Part shown: positions 21,500-31,767 of the stretch, one piece after another
How positions within the stretch are numbered: position 1 is the first letter of the stretch
Layout of the letters: each line of letters opens with the position of its first letter
DNA from: Riptortus pedestris
Taxonomy: Eukaryota; Arthropoda; Insecta; Hemiptera; Alydidae
Length of the DNA: 64,000 nt
Direction: 5' to 3'
Assembly: GCA_019009955.1 (NCBI GenBank)
Contig: CM032233.1
Location: 112,888,001-112,952,000 of the forward strand
Program-made: the position numbers and the translations under genes
The notes under the pieces: generated by a model
The model's database searches: none
Told to the model about the DNA's origin: nothing
What the model saw: only the letters and a program-made list of their open reading frames with translations

Positions 21500-22530
21500 C
21501 AGGGTGTCCCAAGTTCTCGTGTCACCCCCTTAAAATCGCCAATTCTATTAATAAAAGGCTGAGAGTGTGCCTGAAAGATCTTTTCAGTTCATATTCAACC
21601 TCATAACCTTCTCCAGGGACCATAACTTTGAAATTTCTAATGGAATGTCATACTTTCTATGACGGATTCTTGTAGAAAATCGAATTCTAAAACGCGTTTA
21701 TATAGGCGAGTTTTTCGATTTAACGCATCCTTTAGCCGTAAAATGCACCAGTCTTTATTTCAGTAACGACACGTTCTATTGAAAAATGCTGTGACAAAAA
21801 AATTGCAGACAACAAAATTATCTTTGAGAGAAGTCTACGGAAAAAGGAATGGATGATGAAATCTGTCTCAGCTTGTAGAATGAATGACCACCCAGGTAAG
21901 CCGATCTGAGCGATATTGGATTCATTCAAGAATACTTTTGAGTTCTCTTGTTTTAAATACATTTAAAACTGCGACAGATATTGCGTTGGGGAAAGATTTC
22001 TCTTATTGTTGATCGAGAAGTGGGAAGGAGATCCGTCAAGCTGCAGCCACATTTTATTTCTTTGCATCATGGTATGTCTTCTGTATAATTTAGAAATTCT
22101 TCATTTAGGAAGCGGTTTACTTGGTCAATAATGTTCACATATTCTAAAAAAGGATTAGTTAAGGTGCTTTTATGCATCGTTTTCAACTGAGATTCCTTTC
22201 TTTAAGAATGCTTGCTCAAAATGGAAGAGAAAAGCAAAAGCGTTGTTTCCATCACGATAACGCCCGTCCAAGCGGCAGAAATTATTGGAGTTGGATGCTT
22301 GGATGCGATTCTCCACTTACTCTGTTCACCAGACCTTGCCCAAACAGATTTTTACTTATTTCGAGCCCTTCTTAACCGGAAACACTTTATCTCAAGTATG
22401 AATAGAAATGCCTCGTTCCTTCACAGTAGTTTATTCTATGCGATAGACGCCCCATCATCAGTGCCCCGCTGGCAAACATTTACCATTAAAAATGTCGTAT
22501 AAGATGTCGTTAAATTAAAAAATAATAAAT
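21500..22530 (+). mobile_element. Mariner-like element (family C) with transposase remnant
   Basis: Preceded by TA, it starts with CAGGGTGTCCCAAGTTC, a typical mariner-like inverted-repeat end. It follows the family C consensus to about 21,860, then holds unrelated internal sequence including the transposase pseudogene. The right terminal repeat was not found; the segment ends in an AATA-type tract and (TA)n. Confidence 0.65.
22172..22502 (+). pseudogene. Mariner transposase, C-terminal half, frameshifted
   Basis: One frame contains KRCFHHDNARP, the signature around the second catalytic Asp of mariner transposases. A second frame then provides SPDLAQTDFYLFRALLN, the segment with the third Asp (D34D class), and VPRWQTFTIKNVV before the stop. 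A frame shift between these motifs, plus non-matching sequence afterwards, shows it is inactive. The N-terminal helix-turn-helix region was not recognised. Confidence 0.75.
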
Positions 22531-22544
22531 AAATAAATAAATAA

Positions 22545-22587
<43 letters not shown>
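22545..22587. repeat. (AAAT)n and (TA)n microsatellite
   Basis: AAAT units followed by TA dinucleotides. Confidence 0.9.
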
Positions 22588-22592
<5 letters not shown>

Positions 22593-22915
22593 TGAATGTC
22601 AAGAGTTAGAACATAAAACCTTAAGAATACAGATTAGTAGCCTAGTGAATACATATGAAGAAAAATATTCTTACAGATTAAAATTAAACGCTTACCAGTA
22701 GAATAAATAAAAAAAATTAATAAATAGTCGAAATAAATAAATAATAAAAAGCGAATATTTAAAGTTAAAAGTATAAAACAGGATAAATAGTAAAAACCAA
22801 ATAGTCAAATTTAAAAAAAAAACCAAATGTGAAGGAACACACACTGGAAGAGCTCCTCTTAGAGGAAAATAAGAAATAAACAAATTTTGTTTCCTGAAGT
22901 AGATGAACGCTGCGG
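22588..22915. other. No recognised gene
   Basis: AT-rich; the minus frame at 22,692-23,138 is low-complexity Phe/Leu/Tyr sequence that runs into a family A repeat, and is not a gene. Confidence 0.4.
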
Positions 22916-23330
22916 GGAAGAAAACTTTCGTCACGCAGATGCTTGGTAAACTATGCAGATTTCCCACGTGCAGGTAAGCCATAATACTTATCTCTACTCC
23001 ACAAATATTTACTTTTTCTAAATAAAAATCCGATGTGTACAAGTGGGGATTTACTGAAGGCAGCAAACAAGAAGGAATGAATAACTCGCTTAATACTTGA
23101 GTTACGAAGCAATGTATAAGGCAGCAATCGTGGAGCAAGATTGGTTTCGGAACATTTTTTGATCCGACTCATAATATCAGAGATATTTTGAATTTTTGAA
23201 TTCCTCCCCCCCCACCCCTAAATCCCATCTACTCGTAGTCTCATTTCAGCCATTAACAAATATGACCACTTGACTTGGTAGAAAGAGTTTAATATTGAGC
23301 ATGGTATAGACAAAATATTCATTTTCGAGT
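22916..23330 (+). repeat. Family A second-module form, 5' part
   Basis: CGTCACGCAGATGCTTGG and GCAGATTTCCCACGTGCAGG, followed by AATAACTCGCTTAATACTTG, TTTTTTGATCCGACTCATAA and the poly(C) block. It ends at TCATTTTCGAG before the AT-rich tract at 23,360. Confidence 0.7.
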
Positions 23331-23354
23331 CAAAACCGGAAAATATTAGTTGAA

Positions 23355-23450
23355 GATATAATATTATATATATTATACATTATATATATATTTATATATA
23401 ATATATATTATATATTATATATATTTATATTAAATATATATATTATATAT
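23355..23450. repeat. Irregular (TATATATT)n tract
   Basis: TATATA runs interrupted by TTT and TAT, with local dyad symmetry. Confidence 0.8.
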
Positions 23451-23469
23451 TCTATTTCAATATTGTATA

Positions 23470-23560
23470 TTTATATTGTTCGTTTTCATTGTTCAGCTCT
23501 GAAGAAGAGAACCAACAGTTGCCCGAAACTGTCAGCAAATAAAAAAATCCTCTAAAAGAA
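23470..23560 (+). ncRNA. Hammerhead-like motif, degenerate
   Basis: AGCTCTGAAGAAGAG at 23,496 and CCCGAAACTGTC at 23,522 give a CTGAAGA...GAAA core with 19 bases between. Pairing of the intervening helix is poor. It resembles the motifs at 0.5 kb and in the 28.6-kb palindrome. Confidence 0.25.
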
Positions 23561-23609
23561 GAATTTAGAAAACTTTATTAGCCGAAACCCAACTATTACC
23601 TACTACTTT

Positions 23610-24030
23610 GAATTAAAAAGGCATATATCTCGGTTAGTAACCAAAATAGTGAAAAAACAAATATTATTACTTTTATAGGACATTAAGTTTTTAATAACGG
23701 TGGTTATACACAATTATTCGTACCGACACATAAAGCAGCAATATTTCTAATTTCCGAAATTTCCCTTCTAATCCCACCCCTTCCCAGGATCAATTTGAGT
23801 CGTTAACGAACTTGATCTTTCATTTTGCAAAAAAAAAAAAAAAAAAAAAACTTATAGAGTGTGGTAATGATGAAACAAAAATTGATTCCGCTAGAGCGTT
23901 AACAGAAACACACATATAATTTGAATAGACCTCATTTTCCGCATCTCCTGGATAGGATCGATAGACATTTGAAGAACTTTTTCGAAAATCGCGTCGTGAG
24001 TACAACTTTCTCCCAAGAGAAATATGCTAA
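23610..24030 (+). repeat. Family A repeat, 3' two-thirds
   Basis: AGGCATATATCTCGGTTAG, CCGCTAGAGCGTTAACAGA, GGATAGGATCGATAGACATT and the terminal AAGAGAAATATGCTAA. The core is not a (TA)n array here; a poly(A) run of about 22 occurs at 23,828. Confidence 0.75.
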
Positions 24031-25030
24031 AAGGTAGAGGAGAAAATAATTTTCACAATTTGCTACAACACTGATACACATCCTCAGCTTCTAAGGGAGG
24101 ACAAGACGGAAATGTTAAGATATAATGGATATTAACAGTTATACGGACCACTGTAAAACCTTTCAGATTTTGTTTATCCAGAATGTTGACTGAAGAAATG
24201 AGTCTTACGCACCCTGAACCAGAAAATAGACATATTCGACGGCTATAACTGATAAAGATATTGGATATTGAGCATTTAACCTATATGATTATGAGGATGC
24301 TTTAGAATATTGGCTGTCATTACATTTTATAGCAGCCTTTATGATTGCTCATAAAATATTAAAAGTTTTCGCTCTTCCTTATGAAGTTTATATCTCAATC
24401 TCGGTTTCATTAAAAACTTTATTTTTCTCGCACAGAAACTAATATGAGGAAGGTAAATCTTGAATATTTTCACAAAGTTTTATGATCACTAAAGAATAGA
24501 AATAATAGGACTTTCATGAAGTTTTTTCCAACATAGCATAAGTTGAGACGAAGGGCCAAAATTAGTAAAAGTTTTCTTTACTACATTTTAGCAGATTTTA
24601 ATGATGGGAAATGTGTTTTCAATAATGTCACATATCCTTCCAACCTACCCAATAGATGACAAATATAAGATTTATGAATAAGTATATGTATATATGGCCA
24701 CATTTTCAAATTATATATAATTCTTATTGTTCTATCTACAGGCTACACCTGGTAATTGATCTCGTGAACAGGTAAATTTGGTTTTCACGGGGACGAACAA
24801 GGGAATGAGAGGGTAAAAAAGGATATGCAATGGCTTCCCATAGCCCTCTCCATCAGATCAACCAGCAATAAAGGCATAATGAGGAAAATTCCATTCGCAC
24901 TATGAATGGAGAAAATTCAACTCCAAGCCAGAGTTGCTAGATAGCCATCCCTCCGTAGTCCATAGCCGGAATAAGCTGGCTAATGATAGAAATTAGTCAT
25001 TATGAGTATGCAGAAAGCAACATCAATCGA
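24031..25030. other. No recognised gene
   Basis: AT-rich. A moderately GC segment at 24,800-24,980 (ATGGCTTCCCATAGCCCTCT) looks like a decayed dispersed repeat. No coding motif. Confidence 0.35.
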
Positions 25031-25034
25031 CCTT

Positions 25035-25100
25035 CAGCGAATCAGCTATTGAGGTAATACTCATGTTGCGATTTTCGAAAAATGTCCTTATATGTCAACG
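25035..25100 (-). repeat. Family A 3' end fragment
   Basis: GCGAATCAGCTATTGAGG and TTGCGATTTTCGAAAAATGT in minus orientation; no more of the element follows. Confidence 0.6.
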
Positions 25101-25179
25101 ACAAAAGTGTGTATAATAAAATTTATTTTAAATAAAAGACTAAAAGCCTTCTTCCGATGAGACGGATTCCCGGTTCTAG

Positions 25180-25384
25180 CAATTTTTCATTAGGACGTAT
25201 AATAACTGAGATATTTTGAAATTCCTCCCCTCTAAACCAACCCTGTCACAAGTCCTATTTCAGCAGTTAACAAACTTAATCTTTAGTGACATAAAACCTT
25301 TAAATATTTATTATATATTAATTTAAATATTTATATTAAACATTGGTAAGAATGTAAATATATTACGACAACTAGAGCGGTAAC

Positions 25385-25446
<62 letters not shown>

Positions 25447-25560
25447 TTTAACGTACCTAATTGTTGTCATCTCCTAGGTAGGATCAATGGACTTTTTTTT
25501 CTTTTTTTTAAAATCGCGTCATGAGTAGAATCTTTAATATCTGAAATCAGCTAATCTGTA
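25180..25560 (+). repeat. Family A fragment with (TA)n core
   Basis: GTATAATAACTGAGATATTT, CGACAACTAGAGCGGTAACA, (TA)n at 25,388-25,440, ATCTCCTAGGTAGGATC and CGCGTCATGAGTAG. The terminal palindrome is lost. Confidence 0.7.
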
Positions 25561-26397
25561 AGAGTAGCTCTTGTGGTAGATTAAAAGCACGGTTTATGTT
25601 CAGAACTAATTTAAATTCGACAGTTCTGGTTAGCCAGCTCAGAAGGAATGTTTCATATATCAAAAGGATTTCATAGGATTTTGTCTCAATTTATCGCAGG
25701 TTATTACGGTTTCTCATTTACCTCGGATGCTTTCGCTAATTTAAGATTCCTAGCAGCTAAGCTAGCTGGAGGTTAAACGTCGTACACATTTAATCTAAAC
25801 TTTTGCTTAATTAAAGCTAACAGTCCCTCACACACAATAACACTTTTTACCCTCTCAATGTAAGCCATCAGGAAATGAGGGCAGCCTCTCTGTACTCTAA
25901 TGAAGGGCTAAAGCTATTTTCATTATTTTTCTAAACAAAATTTTTTCTTACGGTTTGTTCACATAGTACATGAAAAAATGTACAGCTTATACATTGAAGA
26001 TAATCCACTCAAATATTCAGTAAGTGCCTATGTAAAATATAGTCTCCGTTGTATGAAAATTTCAAAAACGCATCTACTTGTAATATACATTTAATAAATT
26101 AAAATTAAAAAAGAAAAAAAACCTAAAAAAAAAGATTTAGCGAAGTCATATACAAATTGTTGTTTTATTGTTATTAACTAACCAAAATAAAAAGGTACTG
26201 TTAACGCCGTTATTTAGTATTTCGCCATTAAAAGCGACAAGTTGCTTCTTTATATTTGGCCATGAATGTTTTCACATGGTTTAATTAGAAGCTAACCGAA
26301 GTAAATTGGACTTTTAGTTGAAAATAATGTTCAGAATTACAATGCATGTATTTATGACGGATTATGAGATTTAAAACCAATTAAATGTAATCTGTAG

Positions 26398-26487
<90 letters not shown>

Positions 26488-26505
26488 CTAAAAAAGGATT
26501 TTATT
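25561..26505. other. No recognised gene
   Basis: AT-rich. A 44-base minus segment near 25,705-25,760 is open and flanked by AG and GTAAATGAG but is too short to call an exon. Confidence 0.35.
26403..26483. repeat. (TA)n microsatellite
   Basis: About 80 bases of TA dinucleotides with one AATA interruption. Confidence 0.95.
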
Positions 26506-26509
26506 TCGT

Positions 26510-26650
26510 GTATTAGCAGATTTCTCTTAAGGTCAGCTATTGAGGTTGAACTCATGACGCGATTTTTGAAATATTTCTTCAAATGTCCATCGATCCTACT
26601 TAGTAGATGATGGAAACGAGGTCCGTTCATAATTTTATCTATATATCAAG
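26510..26650 (-). repeat. Family A 3' part, left of a Helitron fragment
   Basis: ATTAGCAGATTTCTCTTAAG, CTATTGAGGTTGAACTCATG and GGTCCGTTCATAATTTTATC in minus orientation. The same copy may resume at 27,069. Confidence 0.7.
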
Positions 26651-26747
26651 GGAATTTTATATTATTATTTTATTTTATCTATTATCAAGGGAAAAGAAGT
26701 TTAATTCAAACATAGTTTGGCGGACAGAATACTTTCTATGATTATGA

Positions 26748-26977
26748 ATTATATATATAAAAAAAAACTACATGCACAAGAGACGGGAAATATAAAAATA
26801 TTGTGGACAGTGAAGCCTTACATAACAAATAATTTTATTCTTAACAAACCCACAGCAACAACGGGTATACATCGGGAAATGTTAAAATATTGTGGAAAGT
26901 AAAGGCTTGCCAAAAAAAATTACCATCATTATTAAACCTCACCTGAATTCCCCAGCGAAGCCGGGTACCTTAGCTAG
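26748..26977 (+). mobile_element. Helitron family B, 5'-truncated 3' end
   Basis: Only the last 230 bases: GAGACGGGAAATATAAAAAT, AACAACGGGTATACA, and the terminal hairpin CCAGCGAAGCCGGGTACCTT then AGCTAG. It lies between the two halves of a family A copy. Confidence 0.75.

Positions 26978-27068
<91 letters not shown>
26978..27068. repeat. (TA)n then (TG)n microsatellite
   Basis: About 50 bases of TA followed by about 37 bases of TG. Confidence 0.95.
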
Positions 27069-27071
<3 letters not shown>

Positions 27072-27460
27072 CGCTCTAGAGGTCTCAATTTTGATTTAAA
27101 CGTTACCAAACTCGATATTTAATCGTTTCATGTAAAAAGAAAGATCATGTTCGTTAATGATTTAGAGGGGAGGAATTTCGATAATTCCTAATATCTCCGT
27201 TACTATTCGTCAGATCGAAAAAGTGTATAGGACCAATTTTATTGCAAATGTAATAATTCTATGAATGTTCCATAATAATATTCTATAAATATAGTTATGT
27301 ACGTATTTTCACTATCTTGATTTTTAACCAATAAAGTTGTACTTTATAGTTTTTGGGATTAAGCAAGCCCTCCTCCTATTCATGGTTTTACTTAACGTTT
27401 TATGTCTTTCATGAAGCTACACTTATTTTTATTTTCTGCTTGTGGTGTGGAGGTCATGAA
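27069..27460 (-). repeat. Family A body, right of the Helitron fragment
   Basis: Resumes with TACCGCTCTAGAGGTC, AACGTTACCAAACTCGATAT and ATATCTCCGTTACTATTCG in minus orientation. The 5' terminus is not present. Confidence 0.7.
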
Positions 27461-27735
27461 GCTACTTTCACTGTATGTATGGTTAGACAAATTTAATCAA
27501 TTGATCTTAATATCTAAAACAAGGTGGAGATATTCCGCTGGGGAATAATACAATGAGCTATCAAATATATGTTTTTTAATATTGCAGTTAATTTTTGACA
27601 AACAGAAACGATTTCTCGATTTAAAAATATCATAATTAAAATTACTTATTTTTTTACACAACATTACATCACGTAAATATTCACATCTATCTCACATAAT
27701 AAAGACACGTTGAAAACTGCATTCATTCTTGAAAT
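27461..27735. other. No recognised gene
   Basis: AT-rich spacer, nothing recognised. Confidence 0.35.
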
Positions 27736-27739
27736 ATGA

Positions 27740-28084
27740 AGTTTCATGATATATTCGCTTTCTTTTAAGTGCAATGACTACAAGTAGGGGTTACTCTAGG
27801 TTAAACAATACAAAGTTCCAATATCTTGTTTAAATATTGAGAAAAAATGTATATAACAGCATTTATTGACAAGTAAATTCGTAATATATATGAATATATA
27901 AATATACAATGTTCCAATACGACGTATAATAACTGAGGTAATTTGAATTTTCAAAATTCCACCCCTCTAAACCCACAATCACTGGTCAGATTTCAGCCAT
28001 AAACGAACTTAATCTTTAATTTGTGCATAAACGTTTAAATATCGAGTATGATATCTATCGAACTAAAATTGCGACCGCTCGAGC

Positions 28085-28119
<35 letters not shown>

Positions 28120-28252
28120 GCATTTTGAACGGAATTAATTTTCGTCATCTTCTGGGTAGGATCGATGGGCATTCAAAGAAGTGTATTGAAAATCGCGTCG
28201 TGAATACGATAGCCCCAATAGCTGATTTCCCTTAAGTGAAATCTGCTAAAAT
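27740..28252 (+). repeat. Family A repeat with (CA)n core
   Basis: Family A blocks from AATATCTTGTTTAAATATTG to GCTGATTTCCCTTAAGTGAA and ATCTGCTAAA. The core is (CA)n at 28,088-28,115 instead of (TA)n, flanked as usual by the CGACCGCTCGAGCAGTAACA and TTTTGAACGGA blocks. Confidence 0.75.
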
Positions 28253-28568
28253 TGAAACTGGAAATGAGATGTTTAGTGAACACGAGTAGAGGTTCACTGA
28301 TAGCTGACAAATAAATAAAACGAACACATTTTGCTGCACTTCACATTTAGAGTCATGTACGATATCTCTGTCTCTATGCATAACATCACAAAAATGTTAG
28401 CGACACATAATTTATTGATCATTTTATGATAAAAAAAATGGTCTTATGCAAATCATCGGTAGTATATGTTTGTCCTCCTCTCAACTCCCCATTCCCCTTT
28501 TTAGATCAATGGACATTTTTTTGAAAACCGCTTCTTACTGAAGTAAATATCTTACTTAACATCACTTA

Positions 28569-28861
28569 ATAAGGATCAATAAGAAGGCCAAGTCCTCTAC
28601 TGTTTTTTTAATATTATGCAGAGTGCACTTTCGGAGTCAACGCTCCATCCTCAGTGCCTGCTGATTAAAGCTGCGTTGCCTGGACCACGACCGCCGGGCA
28701 AGTCCCCCCCCCCCAGAGCAGGGAAGAGTTGCCCGGCAGTCGTGGTCCAGGCTACGCAGCTTTAATCAGCAGGCACTGAGGATGGAGCGTTGACTCCGAA
28801 AGTGCACTCTGCATAATATTAAAAAAACAGTAGAGGACTTGGCCTTCTTATTGATCCTTAT
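28569..28861. repeat. Near-perfect 133-bp-arm inverted repeat with hammerhead-like cores
   Basis: Left arm 28,569-28,701 and right arm 28,729-28,861 are reverse complements without indels and with about two mismatches (GCGTTGCC vs GCGTAGCC; GACCGCC vs GACTGCC). The loop of 27 bases contains a poly(C) run. The right arm on the plus strand, and the left arm on the minus strand, contain CACTGAGGATGGAG, CGTTGA, CTCCGAAAGTGCACTC. Arms are far more GC-rich than the surroundings. High arm identity implies recent formation or gene conversion. No coding frame. Confidence 0.9.
28771..28813 (+). ncRNA. Hammerhead-ribozyme-like motif
   Basis: CTGAGGA (28,776-28,782) fits the CUGANGA box. GGAG (28,784-87) pairs with CTCC (28,794-97) as helix II, then GAA (28,798-800). 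AGTGCACT (28,801-808) could form a minimal helix III ending in U, with C at the expected cleavage position. TGC at 28,810-812 can pair with GCA at 28,773-775 as the start of helix I. One extra base (T at 28,783) between the box and helix II departs from the canonical fold, so activity is uncertain. An identical motif is in the left arm on the minus strand. Confidence 0.45.
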
Positions 28862-28869
28862 CAATTGGT

Positions 28870-29820
28870 TCCTCTACCATCCACCATATTCCAGAGATAA
28901 CATTACTTATTTATTTTCAATTTTATTCCTGAATGCTGAGGCCGTTTCTTGAATAGGCAATGGAAAACCCATAAATCCTCCCTCTCCCAAGTGACATTCT
29001 TATGAATGGGTACACAATACACTATACGTGAAATGATATACTTGGGGGTCTAATGAAGGTGATTTTACCCAAATCCAAATCTACTATATTATCAAATTTC
29101 AAGTGGTTATTAACATAAAGGTGTCTGATAACGAACAGACCAAATGGGTGGTGGGGACACCTCCAATTCACCATAATAAAATGCAAGAAAGACATTTAAG
29201 TCTTGATCATTCATCGTGAATTAATCATCATAGGCAAAAAATATTCAATCATGACTATGGATGCAGAGCTTCAAGGTTACGAAATATTTATTATTATGGT
29301 GAAACAAGCATAAGGATGACGAAAAATTCCTCATTCAGCATTACGGATAAACAACACGACGCCTCCATATATACATACTTTTTCTTGGAGGGTACATTTG
29401 ATATTGGTAACCAAGAAGATTCTAAAAGATACGAGACATTTGGTATGACTATGAGTGTAGTATTATCTATTTAGCATTTAATTGATCAGATAAACGACTG
29501 ATCCCTGGATATTAGTTATTGAAGTCCGAATTTATTACAAGTACATAATATTCTTAACAAAAAAATGAAGTCCAAAAAAAAAGAGGACAAATTTTAATGT
29601 ACAAGATGAACATGCGGTATGGCAGATAATGAACACGTAAAGACCCGTGTTCAGCAATGCGACATGTATAAGTTTCAAACCAAAAAAACAATTTCATTAA
29701 TGAATTAAATTAATTTAACCGTACACAATAAATAATTATCAACAGCTCTGATATCAGCCAGTACCTTGTTTTAGTCTAAATACACTCTAACACAGTTATA
29801 TCAATTCCAAAGGTGAAAGA
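28870..29820. other. No recognised gene
   Basis: AT-rich sequence with no recognised element or exon. Confidence 0.4.
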
Positions 29821-29823
29821 AAA

Positions 29824-30483
29824 AAGTCCGTCACGCAGGGGCTGCGTAAACTAAGCAGATTTCCCATGTGAAGACAATAGAGAATTCTCCATACAGGTAA
29901 CACGACACCACGGTGATTGAATACAAACGGTAATAAGAAATCTTTCAGTTAATTAAAATAAATTCCCAACTGAAACGGTCTGAATTGTAAGAATAATGTA
30001 TATTTTAATATCTCAAATTTTAGTAGTCCAAGAACTAAAGAAGGGGGGGGGGCGGATGAACAGAACGTATTTGCATAAATCTCACAAAGTAACGAAGGTA
30101 AGGTAAGGTTAGAAACGACAGGTAAGGTTAGAAGAAGTTTTCACCTGAGCTGAGAAGTTACGAAAATGGCCGACCTAACCCGAACTATACCCGACCACAG
30201 ACTTCATAAAAATGCAAATATCACGGTTAATATTCAAGATAGAGAATACATGTATATAACAATGTTTATAGTAAATTTAATTTGCAATAAGATTGATTCA
30301 ATACAATATTTCGATCCGATGCAAAGCAACGGAGATATTTTAAATTTTCAAAAATCCCCCCTCTAAACCCCCCTCCCTCTAGTCCGATTTGAACCATTTA
30401 CGAACTTGGTCTTTTTACTTAAAACTTAAATATCGAGTTTGGTAACGATCAAACAAAAATTGCGACCGCTAGAGCGTTAACAG

Positions 30484-30525
<42 letters not shown>

Positions 30526-30671
30526 ATATATATATATATATATATAATTTTGAACGGACCTCATTTTCGTCATCTCCTGGGTAGGATCGATGGACATTTG
30601 AAGAAAATTTTCGAAAATCGCGTCATGAGTACGACCTCAATAGCTGATTTCCCATGAGGGAAATCTGCTAA
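29824..30671 (+). mobile_element. Family A reference copy, full length
   Basis: This copy shows the whole family layout. The 5' end AAGTCCGTCACGCAGGGGCT leads to subterminal AAACTAAGCAGATTTCCC. The body includes GGTTAATATTCAAGATAG, a CGATCCGATGC block and a C-rich tract. Then come CCGCTAGAGCGTTAACAGAC, (TA)n at 30,488-30,545, GAACGGACCTCATTTTCGTC, GGTAGGATCGATGGACATTT, CGCGTCATGAGTACGACC, and TCAATAGCTGATTTCCC with the terminal GGGAAATCTGCTAA. Subterminal inverted repeats (GCAGATTTCCC at 5', GGGAAATCTGC at 3'), a central microsatellite and a 3' palindrome match the general plan of HINE/DINE-1-type elements derived from Helentrons. No open frame of note; non-autonomous. Confidence 0.75.
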
Positions 30672-30801
30672 GAGCATTCGTGTGATCAATTTGAACGTCC
30701 GACAGACATTTTTCAGTGATTGACATTATTTTTAAAATTGTCCAATATTTTCAAATCCGGTCATGGTTCATGGTTGCTTACGTAGATATAAACACACGTG
30801 T

Positions 30802-30807
<6 letters not shown>

Positions 30808-30842
<35 letters not shown>
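30808..30842. repeat. (TA)n microsatellite
   Basis: TA run serving as insertion site of the family C element that follows. Confidence 0.95.
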
Positions 30843-30844
<2 letters not shown>

Positions 30845-31715
30845 CCCCAAGTTCCCGTGCCACCCTCTTTTAAATCGCCAATTGTATTAATACAAGACTA
30901 AGACTTGGTGTGCCATAATTTTGCCCCGCTCAAGAATCTTTTCAGTCCATATTCAAACTAGTAACCTTCTCCAGTACTTTTCCAGCGACCATAACTTTGG
31001 AATTTCCTATGGAATGTCCTATTTTTTATGACGGATTCTTGTAGAAAATCCAATTCTAAAACGAGTTTATATCTGTGAATTTTTCGATTTCAAGCATCCT
31101 TTAATCGTAAAATGCGCAAAACTTTATATAAGAAACGTCACCTTTCACTTAAAATGCTACTACATAATAGCTGGCCCTAAAAAATTATCTTTTAAACGAG
31201 ATTATGGGAAGAGGAATGAATTCTGAAAAAAAAAAATTAAAACGCAAAGGTATTCTTGATGATTCTTCCCTGGAAGATAAGGCACCGTTTTTTTTTTTTT
31301 TTACATGGAGCTATGCAGTTTAAAAATATATTTCTTTTACAAATAATTACTACGTAATTAGCTTAAAATTAATTAATTATAAGAACGTTTTTTGATATGT
31401 TGATGTTTTTCGAAGTAAATATTTTTTTTTGATTCATTCAGGAATACTTTTGCGTTATTTCCTTTTACATACTAATTTTTTTTCTTTTTTAAATTTCAGA
31501 ACCCATTCCCTTCTACGTAGACTTGTTTTTGATTTTATTGGCTACAACTTTTATGCCGCAGCATTTTTTATTAAAATGTGCCGTTTCTGAAATTACAAGG
31601 CTGAATATGAACCGAAAAGATTCTTCAGGGGTCAAAATTATGGCACACCAAGTCTCAGCCTTGTATTAATACAATTGGCGTTTTAACAGGGGGTGGGATG
31701 GGATATTGGGTCTCC

Positions 31716-31718
<3 letters not shown>
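30843..31718. mobile_element. Family C mariner-like MITE with long inverted arms
   Basis: Flanked by (TA)n on both sides. The left arm (CCCCAAGTTCCCGTGCC, CGCCAATTGTATTAATACAA, GACTTGGTGTGCCATAATTT) is repeated in inverse orientation at 31,498-31,718, ending CAGGGAGACCC read inward. Inverted similarity extends through AGAATCTTTTC and, after a deletion in the right arm, to the GTTGTAGCC and GAATG-TTCTGAAA blocks. There is no transposase. TA target and CAGGGNGNCCC end fit mariner-derived MITEs. Confidence 0.75.

Positions 31719-31763
<45 letters not shown>

Positions 31764-31767
<4 letters not shown>

Noticed and set aside
22692..23138. 148-codon minus-strand frame
   Set aside because: Low-complexity Phe/Leu/Tyr sequence from AT-rich DNA that continues into a family A repeat terminus.
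25705..25760. 44-base minus-strand mini-exon SLAARNLKLAKASE before GTAAATGAG
   Set aside because: Too short to separate from chance, and the acceptor is weak.
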